From CAYNST01 sp964546435 (GTDB lineage: Bacteria > Pseudomonadota > Gammaproteobacteria > Pseudomonadales > Cellvibrionaceae), in NCBI GenBank assembly GCA_964546435.1, contig CAZJKJ010000001.1:1-64000 (forward strand): a stretch of DNA of 64,000 nt, given 5' to 3'. Below the pieces are notes generated by a model. The model did no database searches. It saw only the letters and a list, made by a program, of their open reading frames with translations, and was not told the origin of the DNA. The position numbers were made by a program, and so were the translations under genes. Below are positions 45,666 to 54,036 of the stretch, in pieces. Position 1 is the first letter of the stretch. Each line of letters starts with the position of its first letter.

Positions 45666-45873
45666 AAAGGCCTCGCAGACCGGTACAGCAACCGAATTAA
45701 GACATTCTCGCCCGAAAACCGTTCAAACACTTCTGATAAAGCGCCGGCCACACCCTCTTGTGGCGTTAGCAGGCACTCAATTTGCAAAACAGAGTTCAAG
45801 TCCAAGCTCACAGTCCCATAACGAGCCTGAACAGATGCTGAGCTTGTAAAAACGATAACTCTTGGAGGAATTT

Positions 45874-46203
45874 ATGCAATTAAGACATATTCTCGCAGCC
45901 ACCGTACTCGGCCTTGCACTGCCCATGGGCGCAATCGCCGGTGATGATCACGCCGATCGCGTGGTAAAAACCCTCAATCTCAGTGGCGACAAAGCCGACC
46001 GGGTGGAAGATATTCTTGAGGACTTCCACGATCAGAAACACGACCTCATGGAAAACACCCACGATCAAATCAGTGATCTGGCCGATGAGAAGGACGCGAA
46101 ACTGAAAGCCGTCCTGACGGATGAAGAATACAAACAGTACGAAGAATTACGGGAAACGAAGAAAGAGATGAAGAAAAAATGGAAGAAAGATCACCGCGAT
46201 TAA
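45874..46203 (+). CDS. Small periplasmic helical protein (Spy/CpxP-like in character)
   Basis: A 109-residue protein from the ATG at 45874 with a good ribosome site (GGAGGAATTT). The signal peptide MQLRHILAATVLGLALPMGAIAG is followed by an entirely helical, highly charged mature part (VVKTLNLSGDKADRVEDILEDFHDQKHDLMENTHDQ) ending in a Lys-rich tail. LTDEEYKQYEEL recalls the C-terminal part of Spy/CpxP periplasmic chaperones, but the LTxxQ motifs are not clear. Its end overlaps the convergent DUF421 gene by four bases. Confidence 0.75.
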   Translation: MQLRHILAATVLGLALPMGAIAGDDHADRVVKTLNLSGDKADRVEDILEDFHDQKHDLMENTHDQISDLADEKDAKLKAVLTDEEYKQYEELRETKKEMKKKWKKDHRD

Positions 46204-46733
46204 TTCCCGTCGTCTGATCCCTGTTCTGAAGCCCGGGCAACCGGGCTTTCTTGTTTAAGCGTATAGGGAAACTCGTTTTTTACCACACTGATATGACCGT
46301 CCACTTCCAGTACTGCTTGCCGCACCTGCGCCCGGTCAGTAATCCCCTCCAGCCGCAGGCAGGCGTCCAACTCTTCTTCGGTCAACTTTTCCTTTTTCAG
46401 GTTCTTTCCCAGCAATACACCCTCATGAATGAGCAACGTCGGTGTGTGCTGCACAACTCTGCGCAAGGCCGGAAAATAATATTCCATCAAGTTGAACGCG
46501 TAATCCCAGGCAAGCACAATACCGCTCAGCAAAAGCACATCCGGAATCGAATCCGAATTTCCAATAATAGCGCCACCGGCAAGATTACCGACAACGATCA
46601 GGGCAACCAGGTCATTGGGCGACAGATTACCGGTATGCCGCTTCGGAACGAGTCGGATCATCACCGCTAGAGTAAGGTAGACGACAGTTCCCCGTATGAA
46701 TATTTCCCATATCGGTGTTTCAAGAGTGAACAT
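46200..46733 (-). CDS. DUF421 (YetF-like) membrane protein
   Basis: A 177-residue inner-membrane protein. Three hydrophobic helices (about 10-27, 42-60 and 65-85) are followed by the cytoplasmic DUF421 domain: LVPKRHTGNLSPNDLVALIVVGNLAGGAII, TPTLLIHEGVLLGKNLKKEKLTEEELDACLRLEGI and VLEVDGHISVVKNE are the classic family pattern. The function is unknown. Its last codons overlap the 3' end of the small periplasmic gene and contain that gene's terminator. Confidence 0.9.
   Translation of the reverse strand: MFTLETPIWEIFIRGTVVYLTLAVMIRLVPKRHTGNLSPNDLVALIVVGNLAGGAIIGNSDSIPDVLLLSGIVLAWDYAFNLMEYYFPALRRVVQHTPTLLIHEGVLLGKNLKKEKLTEEELDACLRLEGITDRAQVRQAVLEVDGHISVVKNEFPYTLKQESPVARASEQGSDDGN
46229..46256 (+). 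terminator. Intrinsic terminator of the small periplasmic gene, inside the opposing gene
   Basis: GCCCGG, loop GCAA, then CCGGGC, followed by TTTCTTGTTT. It lies 26 bases after the plus-strand stop and within the antisense DUF421 coding sequence. Confidence 0.7.
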
Positions 46734-46848
46734 TTGAGACTCCAGCGGATGTCATTAATCCAGGTTAACCCACGCGCGGATTATCCCACGCAATTGCCCC
46801 AAAGCACTTTCCATGCAAACCTCTCGTTCCGTCCGCAAATCACCGCGA

Positions 46849-48954
46849 CTATTCTGGGTTCAGGAAATCGCCGCCAAATATCATTAAAAAACCTCCGTTT
46901 CCCTGCACTCGCACCGGTGTTTTCGCAGTCGCAGTTATTTCTTCTCTAAAAAATTCAAAAGCCGGAACTTTCGCTCCTGAGGGTTTTTCAGCACCGTTGT
47001 CCAGATCGCCATCATTCACCAGCGTGCCTTTTCGGGGATGAATAAAACTCAGGTCGAGCTGCCAGTCTTTCACCACTGACTCTCCGTTAACCCCCGCCAC
47101 ATACCAGACTTTGCCAGCGCGCCGGGCGATGACCACCTCTTCACCGGGCATGCCCCGCACCAGGCGGCTTTCGTCCCAGGCGACGGGCACTGCACTCATG
47201 ATATGCCGCACGTAAGCGGGCACCGCCGCCATGCCTTGGGGCGTTTCCGCGATGTGTTGCAGCCCTGACAGCAGCAGCACTGGCAACGCCAGTTCAAAAC
47301 CGTTAGTCGTTTGCCGCTCGCGCTCGGGGATCTCACCAAAGGTTGTCGGGGTAAAATCCATGGGATCGAAAAGATTGCGGGTAAACGGCAGCATGGTCAC
47401 ATGACTGGCAGCCAGATCTGCGGATTTCTGGTTAAAGGTGATCATTTCAAAACCGTGCACGGCTTCCATGGTCATCATATTGGGATAGGTGCGTGCCATC
47501 CCTCGGGGCAGGCTGGAGCCGTGGTAATTGACCATCAGCCCGAATTCCGCCGCATCCCGGGCGATGTCGTTGTAGTAAGCCATCATCGACTGACCGTCTC
47601 CCGCAAAAAAATCTACCTTTATCCCGCGCACGCCCCAGCGCTGCAATCTGGCAAATTCCGCCCGTCGCGATGCTCCGGTCAGCAGCCGGTGTTTCGGTGT
47701 CTGGGGCGTTTTGTTCCAAGTGCCCGCCGAGTTGTACCACAGCAACAGTCCCACGTTTTTTGACGCGGCATAGGCCGCAAGCTCCTGTATTTTTTCTTCC
47801 CCGATGCGCGTATCCCACTCCGCATCCACCAAAGTAAACGGCCAGCCCATGGCGGCGGCGTAATCGATGAACTCTTTTTGGGTCGCATAATTAACGGAGT
47901 CATCTTTGAGCAGCGCCCAGCTCCATGCGACCAGTCCAGGCTCCGCAAACGGCATTTGGGCAATGGCCGGTTTTGCGAGATCCGTGCCCAGAGTAGAAGC
48001 GGTCAGAGTGGATAGATCACCCACTGCGACAATGCGCCAGGGGCTGTGAAATGGCAGGGTCGAGCGTGCCTTCAGTCCGCCGCCGGGAAACACTTCGGCA
48101 TCCATGGGATAGCCGATGGCAAACTCGCCGCCCGAGACCCTCGGTGCCAGCCGGGACGCGTGGTAATTACCCGTCATGCCCGCTTCAGTGATCGCCACCC
48201 AGACGCCCTGGCTCTTGAACAGAGCCGGAAACACCCATCCCGCGCTCGAGGGAGCCACCTCTCCTACCGGGACATCCATCTCATAGTGCTCTTCATAGGA
48301 CGGGTTGGTATTGCTCCATCCGGTCTGTGCCACCGCTACCGGCTGCAGCCATGTGCGTGTGTCGTCGGGAAAATGGAAACCCGTGAACTCGTCTTCCACC
48401 GTGACCGTCCCTTCCGAGCGGCCCGGCATTTCGTAACGAAACGCCACGCCGTCATTGCTGACCCTAAAACGCACCAGCAAGTGATGACCGGCAGGATCGA
48501 CCAGATCAATCACCTGCTGCCGGGCCCGATAAGCAATCTGTTTGCGCTTCCCGTGAACCAGGGTGTAATGATCCTCCACCTCGGTCACTGCTGAATGCTC
48601 CGCCAGGTGCAATGCTCGCCCAAGATGCACGTCATCCAGCTGGAGTCCCAGCGACGACCAATGTAATACCTCTCGATCCTCATGAACGATCCGGTATTGA
48701 GGCGTGCCCTGCTCCAGACGCCATTGCACCTGTAAGCGCCCGTCAGGACTTTCAATGGTGGCTATCGAATCACTGGATGTCGCTGTGGTGGGCGCCCGGC
48801 TTGCGGGTGTCTCAACGGTGGGTGTCCTGGTTTTGGATGCCTCAACGGTGGGTGTCCCGGTTGTGGGTGTCGCCTGCTTTAGGGGCAATGCAGTACAGGC
48901 TGCCAGCAACGCGGAGAACAGCAACGTTGTGACCGGCAAACAAATTCTTTTCAT
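46849..48954 (-). CDS. Glycoside hydrolase family 97 lipoprotein (alpha-glucosidase/alpha-galactosidase type)
   Basis: A 701-residue lipoprotein from the ATG at 48954 (lipobox LLAAC), likely envelope-attached. A Thr/Pro-rich linker encoded by the window's repeat family is followed by the GH97 N-terminal beta domain (SPDGRLQVQWRLEQGTPQYRI), the catalytic barrel (FTLVDAEWDTR, GLLLWYNSAGTWN, GIKVDFFAGDGQ, NYHGSSLPRGMARTYPN, MMTMEAVHGFE) and a C-terminal beta domain. The Asp in KVDFF sits where retaining GH97 enzymes have their nucleophile, so an alpha-galactosidase-like retaining mechanism is possible. Neighbour: an esterase gene upstream on the same strand. Confidence 0.88.
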   Translation of the reverse strand: MKRICLPVTTLLFSALLAACTALPLKQATPTTGTPTVEASKTRTPTVETPASRAPTTATSSDSIATIESPDGRLQVQWRLEQGTPQYRIVHEDREVLHWSSLGLQLDDVHLGRALHLAEHSAVTEVEDHYTLVHGKRKQIAYRARQQVIDLVDPAGHHLLVRFRVSNDGVAFRYEMPGRSEGTVTVEDEFTGFHFPDDTRTWLQPVAVAQTGWSNTNPSYEEHYEMDVPVGEVAPSSAGWVFPALFKSQGVWVAITEAGMTGNYHASRLAPRVSGGEFAIGYPMDAEVFPGGGLKARSTLPFHSPWRIVAVGDLSTLTASTLGTDLAKPAIAQMPFAEPGLVAWSWALLKDDSVNYATQKEFIDYAAAMGWPFTLVDAEWDTRIGEEKIQELAAYAASKNVGLLLWYNSAGTWNKTPQTPKHRLLTGASRRAEFARLQRWGVRGIKVDFFAGDGQSMMAYYNDIARDAAEFGLMVNYHGSSLPRGMARTYPNMMTMEAVHGFEMITFNQKSADLAASHVTMLPFTRNLFDPMDFTPTTFGEIPERERQTTNGFELALPVLLLSGLQHIAETPQGMAAVPAYVRHIMSAVPVAWDESRLVRGMPGEEVVIARRAGKVWYVAGVNGESVVKDWQLDLSFIHPRKGTLVNDGDLDNGAEKPSGAKVPAFEFFREEITATAKTPVRVQGNGGFLMIFGGDFLNPE
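48788..48876 (+). repeat. Array E: repeat family copies inside the GH97 linker
   Basis: GTGGGTGTCCTGG starts at 48818, GTGGGTGTCCCGG at 48848 and GTGGGTGTCGCC at 48863, with a degenerate GTGGGCGCCCGG at 48788. On the minus strand they encode T-P-T-V and T-R-T-P-T linker units. Confidence 0.75.
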
Positions 48955-49256
48955 AGGCTGACCCGGCGCTTTCACTCCGGCTCCTCGGCAATTCCCGACC
49001 TGGGGTTAAAAGGACGGGTTGGTTGATCGCGACAACATCTGCGCAAGCGCACAGGTTCACATGCACTATGACCGGTCGTCTGTGTCATCGCGTGATCCTG
49101 CGTACACACACGGTATCCGGTGAGCTTCTTGATCGACTGATGAGGTTTGAAGGGTGACATTCTGGTTGGTGAGAATGTCCATAGCCGCCGGAAGTACTCC
49201 ATTACTTACGGCGGACGTCGGTAGTCATGGCGCTTATATTATTTTTATTCCTGAAT
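48955..49256. other. 302-bp intergenic region
   Basis: This lies between the esterase stop and the GH97 start on the minus strand, and presumably includes a GH97 promoter. I see no gene or clear site. Confidence 0.45.
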
Positions 49257-50186
49257 TTACGGCTTCGGCTTCAAGAAACCGTTCACGTCAAGCCAATGCA
49301 AGAATGCGTCAAACCATTTATTGCTGGTCCGATCCGGGTTGCCGAGGCCGAAGCCGTGCCCGCCGTTCTGGTACAGGTGAAATTCCACCGGAATATTTGC
49401 GTCAAACCAGGATTTGATCAGGTCGGCTTCGCCATTGAAAAGGAAGTCATCGGCTGCAATTGCCACAAACATGGGAGGCGCATCTTTGGGTACTTTAACT
49501 TTTCCCATTCCTCCGTAGATCGGCGCAATAAACGCGAGTTTGACCTTTTTCGACTCGAGCGTGGTCGCCATGGTCACGCCTGCTCCCGCTGAAAAGCCCA
49601 TCATGCCGATTCGATCGACATCAACGTTCCACTCCTTTGCCCGACTAGTAATAAGTGCGTACGCCGCTTCTGCGTCTTCAATCTGATTGCTGTTATCCCG
49701 ACGCGGCCGCTTTCGCGGTTTCCGCTTCACGTCTTTTTCTACGTCGGCAAAGCGCTGATTCATTTCTTCAGCAAACGTTTCGAGGTCCGGGGTGGTTGGC
49801 TGGAGTCGGTATTTCAGGACGAACGCATTAATGCCTTGAGCGGCAAGCGCTTCAGCGACTTCCCAACCTTCATTTCCCATGGAAAGCCACATGACGCCGC
49901 CGCCTGGCGCAACTATCACGGTCGCTCCGGTCGCCTTGTCCGGATCAGCGAGAAAGGGTGTCAACGTCGCATTGGAGACGTTCCTCGCCATAGGGTCACC
50001 CCACTGACGAAACCACGTCTCTTGCGCGGGCTGGTTCTTGACACCGCCTGTGTTCAATGGGATGGCGGTCGGCTCCTTGGGAGCATCCATCGGGTAAATT
50101 GTCCCGTCTTGCGAAAAAGCAGACCCGCTGGCGAGCCAGAACACACCTAATACAAGTGCTTTCAAGATAACTGGGTGGCGACGCAT
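49257..50186 (-). CDS. Exported alpha/beta hydrolase (acetyl-esterase-like)
   Basis: A 309-residue exported hydrolase. The ATG at 50186 is preceded by AGGAAGGAAAGA and gives a clean signal peptide (ILKALVLGVFWLASGSAFSQ); an ATG five codons upstream is also open. Esterase motifs are VIVAPGGGVMWLS (oxyanion region), IGMMGFSAGAGVTMA (nucleophile Ser), FVAIAADDFLF (Asp) and YQNGGHGFGLG (His). It resembles carbohydrate esterases of the BD-FAE/acetyl xylan esterase kind. With the GH97 gene downstream on the same strand, a role in glycan deacylation is plausible. Confidence 0.85.
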   Translation of the reverse strand: MRRHPVILKALVLGVFWLASGSAFSQDGTIYPMDAPKEPTAIPLNTGGVKNQPAQETWFRQWGDPMARNVSNATLTPFLADPDKATGATVIVAPGGGVMWLSMGNEGWEVAEALAAQGINAFVLKYRLQPTTPDLETFAEEMNQRFADVEKDVKRKPRKRPRRDNSNQIEDAEAAYALITSRAKEWNVDVDRIGMMGFSAGAGVTMATTLESKKVKLAFIAPIYGGMGKVKVPKDAPPMFVAIAADDFLFNGEADLIKSWFDANIPVEFHLYQNGGHGFGLGNPDRTSNKWFDAFLHWLDVNGFLKPKP

Positions 50187-50417
50187 TCTTTCCTTCCTCA
50201 TGTGCTTCTATTATTGTTCGAAATCCGGAGCATTCCATGCAGAATTCGTTTGATGGGCACGGCCACTCTTTCCTGCTTTCCTGAAGAAGGAGTTGGCCGG
50301 CAATTCCGGCAAAACTCTATATCATATGATGATTTGGTGCAATCGCTGTGCGGGCTCCGATAATTTGTACCACTCGCGGGGTAATCAGGCACCTGCGAAC
50401 TCGTAGACTTGTCTGAC

Positions 50418-51806
50418 TCAGGGTCTCCAGGTCCACCTTTTCTGGCTCTCGGGCTTGGGCCAGTTCACTTCCTTGCTGTCGCACTGCACTATGCCGTTTC
50501 TTCCCAGCTGCAGATGCCAGCGCTGAGCCGATTGGTGGTCCTCGCCAGGTCCGGCATGCACCACCAGCAGATTGTAAAATTGCTGCTTATCTATGGAGTG
50601 AGTCTGAACGGGGGACGACGGGTCGTTTGCGTCCGCGCCTACGAATATTTTGTTTTTGGTGACCTCAATCATTTCGCACAAGCTCTCGCAATCCAGCGTA
50701 AGCCGCTCCTGAATCTGATCCTGCTCCAGCGCGGCATCATCGAGAACCAAAACGGACCGGTAGCAAATGACCTGCCGCTCTTCGTTGTTGGCCCATTTGC
50801 CGGAGTGATCCAGCACCGGCTGCGGCAATTCCGGCGCCTTGCGATAGTCGAGCCAGATTTTCTGCAGCGCCAGCACCTTGTTGGTATAGGGCATACGCAG
50901 ACGAATCTTCCAGCGCGGCTGGCCTTTGCGCAGCCATCGAGTGATACCGGTGATCATGTCGTCGCGCAGCAGATCGCGGAGCGCATAGGTTAACGCGATA
51001 CCCAAAAGCAGCGTCAAGGACAGTTTCTGGCTGCCTTCCCGTACGTTAAAAAGAACATAGGTGAACAACGACATGATCAACATGGTCGACACCGCCTTGA
51101 CTGCACGGCGCGTACCGCCTCCCACTTCGGTAACTTCCGAGCGCAGCGACACCGGATACTCCAGGAGCCGATGGTACAGGCGCATCCGATTCCAAACGCG
51201 GGTCGGGGTGCCGGAAAAGTCACTCAGATACTTGCGTTTGCGGCGATGCCGATGCTCCCGAGTCAGAAACTCCTGGACGGAATCCTTCAGTGGCTGCTCC
51301 AGCTCGGCATATCCCTCAAGGGTCATGCATTCGAGCAGGAACTGTTCAGCATGCCAGGAAAAGTAGATATCCACCAAGCGGTAATAACCCTGCTGCTTGC
51401 TCTGCGCCGGCGTGGAATTGCGCAGGCGTTGCGCAAATTTCTGACTCAGGCGAAGCGCGCGCCGCACCGGCTCAGCAGAAAACTCGACGCCCTGCAACTG
51501 CTGACGCAAGCGCTCCATTGACGCGCGGTACTGAAACAGGCGGGAGCCCTGCATGATTTCATAGTGCGGCGAGAGCAGCGTGAAGGAGCTGTCCACCTTG
51601 CCGATGCGGTCCTTCTCCGGCAGCCCGAGCAAATTTAACTTGTGCTCGAGTGAACCGAAAAAGAACTGTTGCTCGGATAGGGTCCAGGTCGAAAACCGGC
51701 TCTCGTGAGGCGTAAACAGATAGAGCTCGACGCTGTACCGCCCCGGCCGCTTCAAGGTTCGGGTCAGCTGCAGACGGTAGTCGCCCTTGCGTTTCAGAGT
51801 GAACAC
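50418..51806 (-). CDS. Hypothetical membrane protein, 462 residues
   Basis: I do not recognise a named family. GTG start with CGGAG seven bases ahead. The N-terminal part (KGDYRLQLTRTLKRPGRYSVELYLFTP) looks beta-rich, and the middle (about 85-215) is charged and helical. Two adjacent hydrophobic helices (about 235-280: VKAVSTMLIMSLFTYVLF and LSLTLLLGIALTYALRDLL) are followed by a soluble C-terminal domain ending QKRWTWRP. An inner-membrane protein with cytoplasmic domains is likely. A palindrome related to the one at 9835 lies 96 bases upstream of its start. Confidence 0.7.
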   Translation of the reverse strand: MFTLKRKGDYRLQLTRTLKRPGRYSVELYLFTPHESRFSTWTLSEQQFFFGSLEHKLNLLGLPEKDRIGKVDSSFTLLSPHYEIMQGSRLFQYRASMERLRQQLQGVEFSAEPVRRALRLSQKFAQRLRNSTPAQSKQQGYYRLVDIYFSWHAEQFLLECMTLEGYAELEQPLKDSVQEFLTREHRHRRKRKYLSDFSGTPTRVWNRMRLYHRLLEYPVSLRSEVTEVGGGTRRAVKAVSTMLIMSLFTYVLFNVREGSQKLSLTLLLGIALTYALRDLLRDDMITGITRWLRKGQPRWKIRLRMPYTNKVLALQKIWLDYRKAPELPQPVLDHSGKWANNEERQVICYRSVLVLDDAALEQDQIQERLTLDCESLCEMIEVTKNKIFVGADANDPSSPVQTHSIDKQQFYNLLVVHAGPGEDHQSAQRWHLQLGRNGIVQCDSKEVNWPKPESQKRWTWRP

Positions 51807-51901
51807 TGCGTGCTCCGTGAACTTGATTTATGGATCTCCGTCGGAGGATTGCTGTGCCGACAACATTTGGAAACGAGGCCCGCATCACGCAACCTGTGGT
51901 T

Positions 51902-51917
51902 TACGTAAAGTTACGTA
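51902..51917. promoter_or_regulatory. TACGTAAAGTTACGTA, near-copy of the 9835 palindrome core
   Basis: Fifteen of 16 bases match the centre of the 32-bp palindrome at 9835-9866. It sits 96 bases upstream of the GTG of the 462-residue membrane protein, a plausible operator position. Confidence 0.4.
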
Positions 51918-51945
51918 TTTTGGCCACATTGCCAACCCGGCCCAG

Positions 51946-52085
51946 GGTCTATACGAAAAGTCGTCGAGCGAAGGTCAGGCAAGGCAAAAACAGGCGAAGA
52001 AGCGGAGTTTACGTGCTTTAAATGAGAATTCTGAGCCTGTTTTCAACGCAGCATCACCGAGCGCAGGCACTTTCCGTACAGAGCC
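51946..52085. mobile_element. 140-bp MITE-like element with terminal inverted repeats
   Basis: The ends GGTCTATACGAAAAGT and (reverse complement) GGCTCTGTACGGAAAGT are imperfect inverted repeats, matching at 12 of 14 bases in the aligned core. A nested perfect inverted pair, AAAACAGGC (51987-51995) and GCCTGTTTT (52035-52043), lies inside. No coding capacity is seen. The form fits a non-autonomous miniature element or a structured intergenic repeat. Confidence 0.55.
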
Positions 52086-52177
52086 TATGAAAGGATAGCC
52101 TGAACACGGTCACTGCTCACTCCAATCCGCGCGCAATAATGACCCGTCAGCATCCGGATCATGCATCTCGGCGGGAT

Positions 52178-52366
52178 TTAACCAGGACACCCACGACTGA
52201 TTCAAGACACCCACTGGAGACCAGACTCGATCAGAGACTCGATCAGGACAGCCATCCCATCGACGATCTACGCGGACAGTCATCGGTTTAACTCGGACAC
52301 CCCAGCCATGCTTCCGTGGATGTCCCGGTTTAGAAAGATTTTGACTTTCCTGGATGTCCCGCTAAA
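52178..52366. repeat. Array B: inverted copies of the repeat family ahead of the RAYT
   Basis: Minus-orientation copies lie at 52178-52194, 52201-52214 and 52288-52304, with two degenerate ones near 52241 and 52272. Plus-orientation copies lie at 52316-52332 and 52350-52366. The pair 52288/52316 faces each other over 11 bases, like a REP doublet. The last copy ends 80 bases before the transposase start. Confidence 0.75.
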
Positions 52367-52446
52367 AAGCCGGAATAATTCACAGAAGCCTTCTTGCCTA
52401 CCCTTGTAAACACCTGTATATTCAGACAGCTCAAGGAGGATGCCCA

Positions 52447-53436
52447 ATGCCAAAAGCCCGGAAGCACCAGATTTCTCTCGATATCACCCCTTATTATCAC
52501 TGCGTCAGTCGCTGTGTGCGGCGCGCCTTCCTGTGTGGACGAGATAAATATTCAGATCGCAGCTATGAACACCGGCGCGCCTGGATTGAAGAGAGAATTT
52601 TGCAGCTGGCACAGATTTTTGCCATTGATATTTGCGCCTACGCCGTCATGACCAATCATTATCATCTGGTTTTGCACGTCAACTCCGCTAAAGCCCTGCA
52701 GTGGAGCGATCGGGAGGTTTGCGTCCGTTGGCATCAACTATATAAGGGAACGCCTTTGACGCAGAAGTATCTGCGTCATTCGACCCTGACAGCTGCGGAA
52801 GCAGACATTGTTAAGAGTCTGATCGCCCGCTGGCGTATGCAGTTAGTCGATATCAGCTGGTTTATGCGCAACATCAATGAACCAATCGCACGCCAAGCTA
52901 ATATGGAAGACGACTGCACCGGAAGATTTTGGGAAGGACGTTTCAAGTCTCAGGCTCTTCTGGATGAAAAAGCGCTGATCGCTTGTATGACGTACGTAGA
53001 CCTGAACCCGGTTCGAGCGGGGGTTGCGAAAACACCAGAAACTTCCGACTACACTTCGATTCGGCAACGCCTGCGTACGATCAGAAATTCCAATGCCCAT
53101 GAGACGATTCCGGCCGCGTCACTTTATCCGTTCACGGAAGTTTGTGAACAGGAATTTCGCGATGGAATACCTTTCGGATTGCGTGATTACCTTGACCTTG
53201 TAGATTGGACGGGCCGAATTATTCGCAATGACAAGTGCGGTTCAATCCCCGATTATCTGCCACCCATTCTGCAGCGAATAGCGATACAACGGGATCAATG
53301 GATTTACCTTGCAACTAGATTTGAAAGCCGCTTTAAGACTTTTGTTGGCTGCGTTTATAAAATAAGACAAGCGGCTCGGCAGCTGGGCTATCAAAGAGCG
53401 CCGGGACTGTCCGAAAATCAAACGGCATTCGGATGA
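52447..53436 (+). CDS. REP-associated tyrosine transposase (RAYT, Y1/HUH family)
   Basis: A 329-residue single-strand DNA transposase-like protein related to IS200/IS605 TnpA. The HUH metal-binding pair is H71-Y-H73 (AVMTNHYHLVLHV), and the probable nucleophile is Y183 in MTYVDLNPVRAG. Other family stretches are PYYHCVSRCVRRAFLCG, YEHRRAWIEERILQL and FWEGRFKSQALLDEKALIACM. A purine-rich CAAGGAGGATGCCCA precedes the ATG. It stands alone, with no accessory transposition gene. RAYTs are usually single-copy, domesticated genes tied to short palindromic repeats; the cluster at 52178-52366 and the arrays elsewhere are the likely partners. Confidence 0.88.
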   Translation: MPKARKHQISLDITPYYHCVSRCVRRAFLCGRDKYSDRSYEHRRAWIEERILQLAQIFAIDICAYAVMTNHYHLVLHVNSAKALQWSDREVCVRWHQLYKGTPLTQKYLRHSTLTAAEADIVKSLIARWRMQLVDISWFMRNINEPIARQANMEDDCTGRFWEGRFKSQALLDEKALIACMTYVDLNPVRAGVAKTPETSDYTSIRQRLRTIRNSNAHETIPAASLYPFTEVCEQEFRDGIPFGLRDYLDLVDWTGRIIRNDKCGSIPDYLPPILQRIAIQRDQWIYLATRFESRFKTFVGCVYKIRQAARQLGYQRAPGLSENQTAFG

Positions 53437-53520
53437 AATTCAGTCATTCCCTCTACCCCGATGGCGCTGACGAAGCTCCTCTCGTGCGTACCCTGACAAA
53501 CCTGTCCGGATACCTTCTAC

Positions 53521-53916
53521 TTATCCAACTTCATCAGCTTCAGTGGGGTACGCACCGCTTTCGTCATGCACTTCCTTACCGTGCAACGGCGGATTGAATA
53601 CACACGCCATTTCCATTTCCGTATCTGCACGCAGGATATGCTTGTCGTTTTTATCCAGAACGTACACCGTTCCTGCCTCGATGGGATAGACCTGCCCTGT
53701 CGCGGTATCTTCCACCGAACCCTTACCGCTGACGCAATAAACGGATTCCAGATGATTTTGATAATGAAAATGCAGCTCACCCCCTTTAAAAATCCGGGTG
53801 ATATGGAACGAAAATCCCATTCCATCGTTTTTTAGTATCAAACGCGTACTATCCCAACCAGTACCGGCAACCAAACGCCCCGATGCTCGCGCATCCATCA
53901 AATTCCGGACGAACAT
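53521..53916 (-). CDS. ectC: L-ectoine synthase
   Basis: Cupin enzyme that cyclises N-gamma-acetyl-diaminobutyrate to ectoine, the last step of compatible-solute synthesis. It has 131 residues from the ATG at 53916 (MFVRNLMDAR), preceded by GAGGAAACATTCT; a TTG five codons upstream is less likely. Family motifs are GWDSTRLILKNDGMGFSFHIT, HFHYQNHLESVYCVSGKG, VYPIEAGTVYVLDKNDKHILRA and CVFNPPLHGKEVHDESGAYP. It is third in ectABC, 120 bases after ectB. No aspartokinase (ask) or ectoine hydroxylase (ectD) gene follows. Confidence 0.95.
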   Translation of the reverse strand: MFVRNLMDARASGRLVAGTGWDSTRLILKNDGMGFSFHITRIFKGGELHFHYQNHLESVYCVSGKGSVEDTATGQVYPIEAGTVYVLDKNDKHILRADTEMEMACVFNPPLHGKEVHDESGAYPTEADEVG

Positions 53917-54036
53917 AGAATGTTTCCTCAAACGTGTGACTCAGTGGCCCTCGCATCGCCCGGATCGTTATCCCGGATTCAGGGAGGGCATCTTGAAACA
54001 GTAAGTCCCCCAATCAAGGGACCTCTGATCAGTTCC

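Larger units (their letters stand above)
51807..52446. other. 640-bp repeat-rich intergenic region
   Basis: This holds, in order, a palindrome (51902-51917), a MITE-like element (51946-52085) and the repeat cluster ahead of the RAYT gene (52178-52366). No gene is seen. Confidence 0.6.
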
